Below are positions 1 to 11,600 of a stretch of DNA of 64,000 nt, one piece after another. The DNA lies in assembly GCA_021234155.1 (NCBI GenBank), contig JAJEKV010000001.1, positions 24,973,189 through 25,037,188 of the forward strand, in the 5' to 3' direction. Every line of letters starts with the position of its first letter. The first letter of the stretch is position 1. Origin of the DNA: Isoetes taiwanensis. Taxonomy: Eukaryota > Streptophyta > Lycopodiopsida > Isoetales > Isoetaceae. The position numbers were made by a program, and so were the translations under genes. Below the pieces are notes generated by a model that saw nothing but the letters and a program-made list of their open reading frames with translations, was not told where the DNA came from and did no database searches.

Positions 1-645
1 AATGCTTTCGGCCAAGTGGTTTGAGTTAGATATTGTGCTAGGTAGTTCTTTGATCATTATGTATGGGAAGTGTGGAAGCTTAGAAAATGCATGAAAGGTG
101 TTTGACAAAATGCATACCAGGAATATTGTTGCTTGGAATGTCACGATTGCAATATATGCTCAGCATGGCACAGAGAAGAAGCATTAAAGATGTTTCGGCT
201 AATGCAGAAGAGAGGGTTTATGCCAAATGAGGTTACATTTGGTGGCATACTACAACCTGCAGTCATAGTGCTTTGGTGGATGATGGTTGTCACTGCTTTG
301 TGTCCTCTGGTAGGCATCATAATTCATAATATAGCACCAAATTGGGATTATTATAATTCCATGGTCGTTTTTTTGGGGAGAGCATTGAAGCTAGATGGAG
401 TAGATTCATTTATCACTAACATGCCATTTAGAGCTGGTGCAATACCTTGAACATCCCTTTTAGGTTTGTGCAGAAATCATGGTGATGTGAGACTCAGACA
501 GGGGGCTGCATAAAAACTTTTGAAGGTAGATCTTGAAAGTTCTGCACCATCTTTTGGTTATAGGAGATTTATGCTGCAGCTGGTCGTCGGGATGTATTAA
601 GAATGCAAAGAAGTATTTTGAAGTCAGAGATCTTACCTAATGATA
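1..645 (+). pseudogene. PPR protein pseudogene (PLS/E class), C-terminal part
   Basis: Read across frames, this stretch encodes the end of a plant organellar RNA-binding PPR protein. It shows MYGKCGSLENA, VFDKM, NIVAWN and YAQHGT, then EEALKMFRLMQKRGFMPNEV, DYYNSMVVFLGRA, the GLCRNHGDV stretch and an E-motif-like IYAAAGRRD near 575-600. These are hallmarks of the PLS subgroup with an E domain, which normally takes part in organellar C-to-U editing. It is broken. A TGA follows ENA near 91, a frameshift lies near 170-180, TGA follows AIP near 450, and there are more stops and a frameshift beyond 510. The 5' part lies outside the window. The longest open piece is 133-450. No DYW domain is visible downstream. 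Class assignment is from motif recognition only. Confidence 0.75.
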
Positions 646-2965
646 TTGTGTAAGTAATTGGGTATATTTGATTTGACAGGGAGGCTCCATGGAGAGTTTC
701 TTTAGCAAAGCTCCATGGAGCATGTTTAAGGGCATAAAGATATGCAGTATTGTGCATGGCTATACACAAGCCATGTATTTGGGCAAATCAGCATAAGGTG
801 TCCTGTTTCATAGCACATAGAGAGCTATTTGCATGAGCAGCACAATTATTCATTTAATATTTCTATTCATGTCAAAAGAACCATATTAATATTTATATAA
901 CTCTGAGACAATGGTGGATTAGATAAGCAATATTTTATCTACGCAGAAACGTGAAGAGTAAACATTAATTTCCTTATACTTGATGTCACAGGCACCGTGT
1001 TCACATTTGCTCCTGTTATAAGATCTTTGTTATCAAATCTGTAAAGTTTGGCGCTTACAATGCACTATTTTATGTTCCTGACAAGGTGCATGCAGGTCAG
1101 CTGAATGGGGTACTTCCAGCAAAAAGTTTGATTGTCCAGATTTAAGGTTTTCAGCAAAATTTAGTAGCTAAAGCTCATAGTTATTTCTATTTTTGCAAAG
1201 CCGTCCTTAAATCAGTTCCTCTGCAATAACATTGAAGAGTAGACAGCTGCATTGAATAGCAGGCAATTGGGTTGCAGCATCGGATCTATGCACCGCGTAA
1301 GAAATGAGGGATATATTTTGGATATTTTTGGCCATGATATTTTGTCTTCCAAAAAGGTGATAATGCAAAGGCGAAAAAAAGGGAGCCAAAGGAACCTTTA
1401 AAAACTCGGAAGCTAGCGAAGGAAGACCAAGAAAAAAGTCGCAGCTGAAGTGATCAAAGCGCCAAAGATGAACTCGCTGCTTCAACAAGCTCCAATTATC
1501 AGCTCAAACGTCTGCACTGCTCCGGCTGCATCTCAAGCCGTAGTAACTAGAGTTTCCATGCCAGGTTTGGCATCACAAAGCAGAGTAGAAGATGGAACTA
1601 GAAACCCAAATATGTTGAAGATTGTGAACCAGCTGAACGCCCAACCGGGATTATTACAGCATCCGAATCAAACCTGATATCCTTAAAGGCCTGTTTCCTC
1701 GTCAATTCGTCGACGATCCTCAAAATTAAACATTGCAATCTCTTTTTAAGTAAGTGGGCTTTACCCAACGACGTAACGTTGTCTCTTTCTTCATAAGAGG
1801 ATGCTCGTCAAATAGTTAGATCGCTATGTATCTTCTTTCCACCGCATAATGTAAATTTGATGAATGAATTTCAAGGTGCACCTGCACCAGCTCCATCCAG
1901 TATTAAGATCCAAAAATTTAAGGTGCACCATCTACTGGCAGTCTTGCAAGTTCCTGTTAGATCAGTATAGAAATTTGCTACAGATTCAACTTTAGCCTAC
2001 TGTATTCTGTTTTGAAAACTAAGCTACTATGTCATAAGGATCATGGTGGACATAATATCTAACTAAGAAATAAAGAAGTGGCATTCTCCTCCTACATTGA
2101 CATTGATTTGTATGAGCCAAGGTCATCACACTCAGCCCATAGATTACTTCCTATATCCTTTACTCGTTGTCCTCAAGAATGATGTTAATAGGCAAACCCT
2201 AGGTGTTAATAGTTCGAAGTGTTAATAGGCAAACCCTTTATAAGTGTTAATAGTTCTAATTGTTCTCTCCTCAAAAGAGACTATCTTAAAAGAGACCATA
2301 ATCATTTACGGGTGATTCTAACTTCATACTCCAAATACATGCCATTTCGGCAGATTAGTTTCCTTCCAGAAAGCTCATTCACTTGCCAAATCCAACAAAT
2401 AAACAAACATGACTAATCCATTCAAACTAAAGCACCCTTACAAATCTAATAAGTTGATGGAATACCTTGAGCCAATTCTTGAACCTCCATACCAAATCCA
2501 AGAGATAAACAAACATGACTAAGGCATTCAACCTAAAAAGCACCATTTTATTAATTTGAGAAAAAACACATTCTCATTGTGCTCCAAATAGCTTACCATA
2601 TGTTTAGAAGGTGACTTTGTAGTTAGTCTAGAGCAAAAATATCTCTAGGTTCACAAATGAATATGCTTCGCTTACGGTGAACGGCATTGTCCCTAGTATA
2701 CGTCTGATTTAACCTTAAGCAGAAGGACAACACGGCCTCATAAGACACAATAAAAGGTGGAGAAGATTGTCATTGTGAACTTTTGTACTGAAAACTAAAT
2801 AATGAGTACTTGACTGAGCAAAGTTGAATGCTTAGTACAGAAATATCAACGATCAGTATGGACAAAAACATTCATAACTTAAAGCTTAGAAGAATTTCTA
2901 TGGTGATTAGTCTAAGGTCAAATAATTTTGTATTATTGCTTGAACTACAGTGAATTTTATAGATT
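646..2965. other. Non-coding stretch, no recognisable gene
   Basis: I see no conserved coding region. A 75-codon open frame at 1450-1677 (plus) and a 93-codon frame at 1207-1488 (minus) overlap each other and match no family I know. A short near-duplication, 'gtgttaatag..caaaccct', occurs around 2186-2245. AT-rich sequence continues to 2965. It may hold decayed repeats that cannot be typed by eye. Confidence 0.4.
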
Positions 2966-3235
2966 TCATGGAGGAGATTCCTTAACAACATCAGGATTAC
3001 CATCTATATCAACAGCTACTTTAGCTTCCGCCCTCTCTATTTGTTGTTGACCCATCTCCATCCAATCTTTTGTGTCCATTTCAGCATAGTCGGACCTTTC
3101 AGGAATCTCTTGCTTGATCTCGACAGGATAATTTTCAAGGACTTCCATTTATACTTAACAATCTCGCTCCAGTTTTCAACGTCCTCTTCAATGTCATCTT
3201 CCAGAGCACCAAGAAGGGGCGCGAGTGGCCTGCGC
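2966..3235 (-). pseudogene. Broken coding fragment, unknown acidic protein
   Basis: The minus strand has an open frame at 3148-2966 containing VEIKQEIPERSDYAEMDTKD and ending at a stop after VKESPP. Just upstream, in a different frame (about 3225-3145), is LGALEDDIEEDVENWSEIVK followed by YKWKSL. Read together these look like one acidic protein segment with a frameshift near 3140. Composition and continuity suggest a former exon and not chance. I cannot name the family. Its upstream end stops close to the start of the duplicated segment at 3257, so the duplication or a rearrangement may have cut the gene. Confidence 0.35.
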
Positions 3236-3585
3236 CCATTCTATTAATTATCTTAGTGAGTTCTTGAGAAGCCCTAGAAACCCCAGCATTATCCTTAGTC
3301 TTGTCTGTCCACTAGCTCATATTCATTAACTAGCATCTAAACTACCAATAAACAGCATCATGACATCTAAACTACCACTCAAAGCTTCTATCTTTTAAAA
3401 TTGAGGATCAATAGCAGCCACCTCTCTTTTAAAACCTTTCTTCAATTTGTCCAACATCTGGGCATAGTTTCAAACTTATCCATCTCATAATCCAAGTCAT
3501 TGGGTATAATCATTGATCAAGTAATCCAAGTCATCCAAATCAAGTAATATTGATGTTAGGGGCCATTCCAGAAGGTTTTTCCATC

Positions 3586-3984
3586 TCATAATGTGATTCC
3601 TCTTTGAGGCCTAGCTGGCTGGTCAAGGTGTTCAAAGAAACTCTGAAGAAACCTTGTTTTTTTATCATCATATCTAAAAGCTACATTCTTATTCTCCTGT
3701 ATTAAAACAACCCTAAAAAATGTACCAGAAGAAAAGAGGTTGAGCACACATCTATGCGAAAGAAACTTCTCCACAATATAATAAGCGAAATATGATTTCA
3801 TATGAGGCTTAAAGAGCACATTGCCATTCATTCCTATCAAACGATATTTGAACTTGGCTGAACATGATGGAGCGATGGTTCTTATATTTTTTATCAGTCT
3901 TTTCACATCACCGATGGTGGCTTCATCGAGAGGTAACATAGTCTTCTTTCCTAGATGATTTGGCAAGAAGAACTGCAAATTCAA
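3586..3984 (-). CDS. Unknown 132-residue ORF carried by the duplicated segment
   Basis: The protein begins MNLQFFLPNHLGKKTML and ends DQPARPQRGITL. I do not recognise it. The N-terminal 45 residues, with LGKKTMLPLDEATIGDVKRL, have the rhythm of a ubiquitin-like beta-grasp domain (strand, turn, strand, then a helix starting after T-I-G-D-V-K). The rest is basic and aromatic-rich, including KSYFAYYIVEKFLSHRC. A full-length N-terminal part recurs at 27085-27456. A broken C-terminal part recurs at 6389-6589, and a third partial copy with a changed start lies at about 26400-26560. It could be a captured host exon or a non-autonomous element's ORF. Expression is unproven. Confidence 0.35.
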   Translation of the reverse strand: MNLQFFLPNHLGKKTMLPLDEATIGDVKRLIKNIRTIAPSCSAKFKYRLIGMNGNVLFKPHMKSYFAYYIVEKFLSHRCVLNLFSSGTFFRVVLIQENKNVAFRYDDKKTRFLQSFFEHLDQPARPQRGITL

Positions 3985-4157
3985 TTTTGGCTGCTTAAGA
4001 ATAACCTTGGTTTCACTTCTATAAATAAAGATGTCAGTGACAAAGTACTATTGTTCTTTTATGCACTTTTTATTTAATCCGTCTCCTCGTGGCTTCCAAT
4101 AGAAACATTACCACCCCTTTTGATCTGTATATAGATAATTAGGCATGTGGCTTGTTT

Positions 4158-4440
4158 AGGGGTCTCACCTAGGCATATAGGGATACCTCATCTACGTGCA
4201 AGGGGTCACCAAAAAACCCATGTATATGACTTTTTGGAGGTGGAAAATTCCCATATACGTAGATAGGAAAAGCCAGTTTCCCTGCCCCCTTCCCTAGATG
4301 TACTTACGGACTGTCTTAATTTTTCCATACACCTACCCGATCTTATACTTGAGTTTGTGCACCTAGCCTTATGAAGAGAAAAAATGGTATTTAGAAAAGG
4401 AAAAAAAAAATTCACAATGTTTTTAATAGACATTTCTCAC
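4158..4440. mobile_element. Relic of a transposon end related to the 18.5-26.4 kb DNA transposon
   Basis: The order of short blocks here matches the left end of the DNA transposon that starts at 18510. The shared order is GGGGTCTCACCTAGGCATATAG, then CATCTACGTGCAAGGGGTCA, AAAAACCCATGTATA, GACTTTTTGGAG, and GTAGATGTACTTACGGA (compare GGGGGGTGCACCTCTATATATGG, CATCTGCGTTCGAGGGGTCA, AAAAACCCCTGTATA, GGCTTTTTGGAG, CCGTAGATTTACG). The same block recurs at about 26718-26990 and 27631-27905 because it lies inside the duplicated segment. I could not find a matching right end, so this may be a solo end or a truncated non-autonomous copy. Confidence 0.5.
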
Positions 4441-4750
4441 ATCTCGATCTTGATCTCGCATTCCCCTGGGGTTTTCCTAGTTTAAGGTTGCACCACTGCA
4501 TATTTACAAAAGGGCACTAGAACAATGCACGGGGCATTTTAAATTTCTAAAGGTCTCGAATTTCCAATTAAAGTTGAAAAAAGCCCAATTTGATGAAGTA
4601 GATATTGAAGTATCTTATATGCCTATTTTATAGGTTGTATTAGGGGCTCATAAATCTCAGGCATATGCATTTGTACCACCTTTCCTTGTCCTGCCATTCA
4701 AATACAACTACACTATAACACAAGATTTTTTCTTGCACATATTGGAACAT

Positions 4751-5863
4751 TTTTATTTTTCAATTTAGAAAGCAGGTTTGCAATTGGCATTATAGGATGC
4801 CCCATGTACAAAGTAATAAGTTTGTAGTAGTTTGTAATCATATCTTGACTTCATGGCTATGGTTGCATAATCATAGTATGACGTGGAAAGTGGGATTTGA
4901 CACCATCTTGATTTCTTGAACTGTGGTTAGAATATCACATGCCCTGTACCATTTCATTTTTATTGGCATGATCTTCTTAAGCATTCTTCAACTCAATTGC
5001 TTGTTCGATCTCTTACAAGATGTCTATTGAATCTTTATTACGTATCTCTAGATAGAACATGTTCAAAGAAATGCGCTCATAACAAGCTAGTATAAATCAG
5101 ATCAGGATATTGAGGTTCTATTGACAAAAGCTTCATAAAGGCGAACCCATAAACACCCTTGACCATTTTTTTGCTTCTATAAACACTATAGATGTATTGC
5201 CATGCCACATTGTATACATTATGTGATTGCAACATTTATAGAAGATTTACCGTTACTTCAATGAATTAGCAGGCATATGAACTTACAGGTGTCTAAACTC
5301 CTCTATGGTTGGTTAGCACAGGCGAATTGCCTAAAATTCAGAAGAGCTTTCAGTCCTTTGGCAATCTCATTACTCTGATTTGGAACAAGAAGACCTACAA
5401 GGATTTTAAGTCCTTTGCCAAGCCAGCCTTCTGTAGTTCTCGAGCAACTTAACCGACTACAGCATGGGTGAACCTATAGCTATAGCCAAACCTTGTTTCT
5501 CTTCTATTATATTATGTACAAATCGTGCACAAAAGCAATGCAATGTAATGCAATCCTTTGTGCATTTGAAAAATAGCATTGAAAATTTTGGCCACATTAT
5601 ACAGCAGCAGGCTGCTCAAACAGATTGAAGAGGTCATGAAAATAACATTCCACACAAATATGCTTAACAACTGCAAACACGTGACAAATTCAGAGCCAAC
5701 AAAGCATCCATACCTGTCAAGCATTTCCATCTTGCTGAAACATATTGAACACGACATTTAGAACAAAAGCATACCTATTATTCCCACAATACAAATCCAG
5801 AAGAAGGTTTCTCAAGCCCATACACAAAAACAGAAACCAATAGAACAACAACATATAAAGACA
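4751..5863. other. Non-coding stretch, nothing recognised
   Basis: AT-rich DNA. The two 60-81 codon frames at 5512-5761 lie on opposite strands of the same bases and have no protein-like conservation that I can see. No repeat boundary or RNA gene was recognised. Confidence 0.4.
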
Positions 5864-6089
5864 TCAGTTCATAGTGGAGCCACTCTGTGCATGCCTAAAA
5901 CGTTCATCTAGTTGCCGTATTTCTTGCACAAGCAAGACCCTCGCAAGGCTCATATGAGAGCGCAAGATGTGCAACTCAGAAACGGGCACCCCCAACTGAT
6001 CCCACTCCACATCAGATATGGCATTGTGAATTGAGGCATAAAACCCTCTAAGCTGCCGCCTGAGCAAGCGCAAGGATGCCGCAATCCTA
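5864..6089 (-). pseudogene. Exon-like C-terminal gene fragment, unknown family
   Basis: The minus strand reads open from the edge of the duplicated segment (6089) to a stop after GSTMN. It includes IAASLRLLRRQLRGFYASIH, DVEWDQLGVPVSELHILRSH and LLVQEIRQLDERFRHAQ. The helical, charge-balanced composition looks like a genuine C-terminal exon. It is cut abruptly at 6089, where the second copy of the 1.5 kb segment begins, so the upstream part of the gene was either separated or lies beyond the 22 kb insertion. I cannot assign a function. Confidence 0.4.
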
Positions 6090-6639
6090 TGAGTTCTTGA
6101 GAAGCCCTAGAAACCCCAGCATTATCCTTAATCTTGTCTGTCCACTAGCTCATATTCATTAACTAGCATTTAAACTACCAATAAACAGCATCATGACATC
6201 TAAACTACCACTCAAAGCTTCTGTCTTTTAAAATTGAGGATCAATAGCAGCCACCTCTCTTTTAAAACCTCTCTTCAATTTGTCCAACATCTGAGCATAG
6301 TTTCAAACTTATCCATTGCATCATCCAAGTCATTGGGTATAATCAATGATCAAGTAATCCAAGTCATCCAAATCAAGTAATATTGATGTCAGGGGCCATT
6401 CCAGAAAGTTTTTCCATCTCGTAATTTGAATCCTCTTTGAGGCCTAGCTGGCTGGTCAAGGTGTTCAAAGAAACTCTGAAGAAACCTTGTTTTTTTATCA
6501 TCATATCTAAAAGCTACATTCTTATTCTCCTGCATTAAAACAACCCTAAAATCTATGCGAAAGAAACTTCTCCACAATATAATAAGCAAAATATGATTTC
6601 ATATGAGGCTTAAAGAGCACATTGCCATTCATTCCTATG
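6089..6639. repeat. 1.5 kb duplicated segment, copy 2, left part
   Basis: This matches 3257-3840 with about 30 bp deleted (near 6548). It ends at 'attcctatg', where Copia B begins. The continuation lies at 26396, after the right LTR end of Copia B. Confidence 0.85.
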
Positions 6640-7327
6640 TGAAGGAAAATGATCATGTAATATTATGTTGACACTGCTCTTGAGACACTGCTCTGAGAGT
6701 TGCTGGCACAATGTTCAAATCTAAGGGTCTTTACATATTTAGGTTGAAGGACAAGTAGCAGAACAATATGATCTCCATGATCACAATAGCTAAGTTGAAG
6801 AACTCAGTTGCAGAATGAAGACAGTTGCATTTAAGTTCAAAGACTTCACATGAGGTGAGATAATAATTAAGTTATATTGTTTCAATGGTTTGTGATCACA
6901 AAATGAAAGGAATGCATGTGGGATATTGTTTTATGGAAAAACCAGTTGAGCTCGTGAATGGTATAATGCCTGTGGGATATTGTTTGAGCTAAGAAGAAAA
7001 TAGTAATACCATGAAAACTGGCTTGCCGAGCTGAATGCACCGACAGATCATGGGTTTAAAAGTAGGGGATAAGATTGAATGCGTGTGCTGGAGTAGACAG
7101 TGGAATCGGCAAGTGAAATCGAGTGCTTGGGCTCTCGGGGCAGTTCATAAAGTTTAAGGATATGATTGCTACAGTGATTTGATCATATCCAAATGAATAG
7201 TACCCACTATGATTCTTGTAATGGTTTAAAAATATTCAAGGATGTTGCTCTAGGCCCGGGTTTATTCCTAAGGAGATTGTGCTAACTAGCTTGTATTGAT
7301 TGAACTAGTAATTTAATAATACCTTCA
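6640..7327 (+). repeat. Copia B 5' LTR
   Basis: 688 bp, TGAAGG...CCTTCA, followed directly by the primer-binding site. It matches 17823-18506 plus 26370-26395. The two LTRs differ by scattered substitutions and by a short insertion in the 3' copy near 17865-17885 that repeats 'atattatgttgacactgctc'. Confidence 0.93.
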
Positions 7328-7328
7328 T

Positions 7329-7341
7329 TGGTATCAGAGCC
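7329..7341 (+). promoter_or_regulatory. Copia B primer-binding site
   Basis: TGGTATCAGAGCC directly after the LTR is the usual plant complement of initiator tRNA-Met used to prime minus-strand DNA. Confidence 0.9.
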
Positions 7342-8023
7342 AACAATGTCAACAAGATTTGGAGCAAACTTGTTGACATCTATTGAAGTGTTTAAGGGAG
7401 ACACAGGTTTTCAGGTTTGGAAACATGGGATTAGGCAGGTGCTGGAGTTTGAGAATTTATGGTATCTCATTGAGGAAAGCAATGTTAACACAGGTGTAAG
7501 TTCTGAGAGTTCGAGTGCTGAAGGAGCTGAAAGCTCAACTGCTGAAAAATCTACTGCAGGTGATGGAGGTAACATGGCCACTGTTGCATCTAAAATAATT
7601 GCAGGTCCAGCAGACAAGTTGAAGATTATGGAGGCTCAAGCAATTATTACAAGTAAAGTGGGAGCTGCTATCAAACTCAAGTTAAGAGGTATGAGTCCAA
7701 GAGATATGTGGAAATATATGGTTAATCAATATGAGGTCAAAACATCTTCTCAAATTGATGTTTTAGAAAAACAGCTAAGGAAGTTGAAGCTATATGAAAA
7801 AAGATAATTTGACAGAATTTTTAGAGAAGTTTGACTCTATTATAGCCGATCTTGATGGGGCAGGAATTATCCTAAATGAACACTATCAGATTTTGTCATT
7901 GGCTAGGTCAGTATCTCATAATAGTCAATTGTCTACTTTAATAAGAAATGTTGCAAGATCAAAGGAACATGCTGTTCAAATGATTAGGACTGAGTTTAAG
8001 CAAAGAGGAATTGAGTTAGATGA

Positions 8024-8645
8024 TGTTGTAGTTGTCATGTAATAATTGTGAGTGATATTCTATTCTAATCTATGAGAAGCAGTGGCAGTAGATTAGAGCA
8101 GTGGCATGTTAAATGGTGTCATGTTATACAAAGCTTTGGAAAGACCTATGAGAAGCAGTGGCAGTAGGTCAAAGTCAAAGTCAAAGGTGGCGGGTCAAAG
8201 TCAAAGTGGCGGGCACCCCCTACAGTGTTCTTTGGGCTCGCTAGAAACACCACACACACCCCCCGCCACTTAGGGTTTGTGTTGACCAGTCAAAGTCAAA
8301 GTCAACTAGGGCGAATTTTTAAGGAAGGCAAGTCTATCTACTCCTGATTTTTAGGCAAGTTGGAGAACTTTCTATATGAAGGGGATGCACAATTTGACAA
8401 GTGGATGCACCCGAATTGGAAGGTAAATATGGAGATAAATACTGGAGGAATGGATAGACAGGAGGGCTTACAGGTCGAGAGAGGAGCCTTGAGGAGTTGT
8501 AGTTTTTGTAAAAAGGTTTATGGATGAGTGACCATATTTTGGCTCCATGAATCTAAGCTTTTATAAGCCTTGTTTATAAAGTTGTCTAGCAAATTTGGTG
8601 AATAAAGCTATTGTTATACTGACTATTTCTGGAACAATTTCTACA
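8024..8645 (+). repeat. Copia A 5' LTR with GTCAA-rich block
   Basis: 622 bp, TGTTGTAG...TTCTACA. A block at about 8175-8310 contains eight GTCAA cores on the plus strand and one TTGAC, in tandem GTCAAA hexamers. These match the W-box core bound by plant WRKY factors. The 3' LTR carries the same block at about 13145-13295. Confidence 0.92.
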
Positions 8646-8646
8646 G

Positions 8647-8659
8647 TGGTATCAGAGCT
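8647..8659 (+). promoter_or_regulatory. Copia A primer-binding site
   Basis: TGGTATCAGAGCT, complementary to initiator tRNA-Met, one base after the 5' LTR. Confidence 0.88.
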
Positions 8660-8672
8660 AAGGTGACTCAGG

Positions 8673-11600
8673 ATGTCAACCCGATTCGGTTGCCAATTTG
8701 CTATAGCAACCGTTGAAGTGTTTAAAGGTGACACCGGTTTTCAAATTTGGAAAGAAGGAATTGAATCTGTTTTTAAAGTTTGAAAATCTTTGGGGCTTAA
8801 TTGATGGCGATACATTTGCCATGGCTATACGCATCCCCCGCTAGATCCAGTGCTGCGGTACTAATCCGGGAGGTGGTCCCACCGAGTGCAAGTGCAAGTT
8901 CGGTGGTGAAAGCTTCGGGTGGTGGATCTTGTTGTTGGTGGAGGTAGCTCTGCAATTCAAGCGATGCCACTAAAATAATGGAGGCCCAAGCCATTATTAT
9001 GAGCAAGGTAGGAACCGCTTTGAAATTAAAATTGAGAGGTAAACACCAAAGGAGATGTGGGAATATATGATTAAACATTTTGAAATCAAGAGTTAGTCCC
9101 CGATAGATGTTTTGGAAAAACAACTTAGAAGACTTAAGTTGTTTGAAAAAGACAATATAACTGAGTTTATGGAGAAATTTGAGTCCATAATTGCAGACTT
9201 AGAAGGTGCAGGATCTATTGTGAATGATCAAAATCAAATTCTGTACTTAGCCAAGTCAGTTTCTCATAATTCTCATTTAGCTACACTAATTAGGAATGTG
9301 GCTACTAGCAAAAGAGCATCTTTGTAAAAATGATTCAAGCGAGTTTGAAACAGGACTTCGAAGGGGTTTTGATGATGAAGAGCAATCACCAGAAGTACTA
9401 TTCAGTGGGAAGTTTAAAAAGGGTGTAAGTACTTCAGAAATCAGTAAAGATAAAATAGGGCCATGTTTTAAATGTAACAGGTATGGTCATTTAAAAGCAA
9501 ATTGTACTTTTGAGGGCAAGGTGTTCAAGTGTTTTAACTGTGATGGTAAAGGACATTTGGCTTCAGAATGTCCAAGTCCTAAATCTTCATCTGGAAGAGG
9601 GAGAGGTCGTGCAGGCCCGAGGCGGGGGGAGAGGGAGGTTTCAACCAAGTATGAATCGGTAAAAGAGGAAAGTATTGAAGAAGCTAGCGGTGGAGATGAA
9701 ATTTTTGAGGTAGCGTGTAATCATGTCTCAAATAATGTTCTTGCTTCAAAATCCTTGGATGACAATTTTTGTGTGATAGATTCGGGGAGCGAAAAAAGTG
9801 TAGTCTTCAAGCCAAATCTGCTTGAGAATGTGTAAAAGAAAGTTGGGCATGTACGGTTGGGAGATGGTGGAGTCAAAGCCAGATTAAGGATGTTGGTGTT
9901 TTAGAAATCTTTGATTTACAAAGGAAACTGTTAAACTCAAAAGATGTGTTGTGTGTTCTGGACTAGTAAAAAATTTGATTTCGATAGAAGTCAACTTGTT
10001 GATCTTGGTTACAAAGTTGTATTTGAAAAAGCTGGAATGTACTATTTTTCATGATAATGAAATCAAGTTAGTTGGCAGACGTGTTGGTAACTTGTTTGGT
10101 TTTCCATACAGTCATGTTCCATGTCTAAATTCCATTGAATGTACTTCCAAACAAGTTTGGCATACTAGGCTTGGACATACAAATTTCAAGAATCTTGATG
10201 CTCTGGAAAAGAGAGGGTTGATCACCATGACTTCAAATAAGGAAGAGAAAATTTGTCTGGCTGTATGCTTGGAAAGCAGACTAGACAAATCTTTAAGAAG
10301 TCAAAACACGTGGTCAAAAAGAATTTTGGAGTTAATTCACACAGATTTGTGTGGGCCTATAAATGTAACTAGTATATCTGGTTACAAGTATTTTATGACT
10401 TTTATTGATGATTTCAGTAGAAGAGCTAATTGCTATTTATTGAAATCAAAAGATCAAGCTCTAGATGCTTTTAAAATTTTTGTTGCTGATGTAGAGTTGG
10501 AAACTGGAGCAAAGATCAAATGTATCAGATCTGACAGAGGTGGTGAATATCTGTCAGATGAATTTAAATGGTTCTGTGCATCCAAAGGTATTAAAAGACA
10601 ACTTACATGTCGGTATTCTCCACAATGCAATGGAGTGGCGTGAAAGAAAAAATAGAACCTTATTAAATGCAGTCAGATCTATGTTGAAGTATTCAGGATT
10701 GCCAAATTTTTTATGGGATGAGGCACTAAAAACTGCAGTGTTTATTCAAAACAGGTTGCCTTCAATGAGCATAAATGGAGCCATACCTGAAATGCTATGG
10801 TCGGTAAGGCACCATCTTTTGAAAAATTTAGAACTTATGGTTGTTTGGCTTTTGCACAGTTTCCGAAAGAATTAAGGAAAAAGCTTGATGATCGATCTTA
10901 TATCTCATTGTTATCCGGTAGGCTATGATGAAAATTCAAAGGGATATAGATTATACAATCCAGCTCAAAGGAAAATAATTATTAGCAGAGATGTGGTATT
11001 TTAAAAAATCAGTTTTGACGAACTATTCCTAAAGTAAATACAAAATGAGATGGCAAGGAAGCTATGAATAATCAAAAGGAAACTAATAGTGCATGAAGAG
11101 TCAATTAAACTTGAAGGAAATACTAGTGTAGATGGTCCACTAAAGTTGCGGACTTTTAGTGATGATGATGATGAGGTAGAACAAGTAGAAGAACCACGCA
11201 AATGGGACCAAAAAACCTGCGAAAGATACTCAACATATACATGAAGAAATAGTGGAAAAACCAAAAAGGAAAAGAAGAACCGGAAAACGGATGCTCTCAG
11301 GGATGAAAATAAGGATACTGCATTATTTGGAAGGAATGTTCATGGCAGAAGTAAAAGATTGCTGGAAAGTGAGGGGGAAATAAACACAGTATTTGATATT
11401 CTAGTGCTAGAAAATGAAGAGGCTCCAAAAAGTTACAATGAGGCCATAAGTGGAAAAAATAAAGATGACTGGAGGAAAGCTATGGAAGATGAGATGAACT
11501 CATTTCATAGAACTAATACTTATGTACTTGTGGACAGACCTGAAAGTAAAAATGTTGTAGGAAGCAAATGGATATACAGAATTAAACTTGGAGCTGATGG

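Larger units (their letters stand above)
3257..4750. repeat. 1.5 kb duplicated segment, copy 1
   Basis: This segment recurs at 6089-6639, where it is interrupted by Copia B, and continues at 26396-28221 beyond it. The copies begin at 'gagttcttgagaagcccta' and end near 'attggaacatt' (about 4750 and 28221). Copy 1 preserves the empty target site of Copia B, 'attcctatcaaacg', at about 3831-3845. Identity is high by eye, with small indels: the second copy lacks about 30 bp equivalent to 3716-3748. It contains the 132-codon frame at 3586-3984 and a relic of a transposon end at about 4158-4440. Confidence 0.85.

Noticed and set aside
1450-1677. 75-residue ORF starting MIKAPKMNSLL
   Set aside because: Overlaps an equally long antisense frame and shows no domain or conservation cue.
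7411-7617. Minus-strand ORFs inside the gag and pol regions of the Copia and Gypsy elements
   Set aside because: Antisense shadows of clearly coding plus-strand frames.
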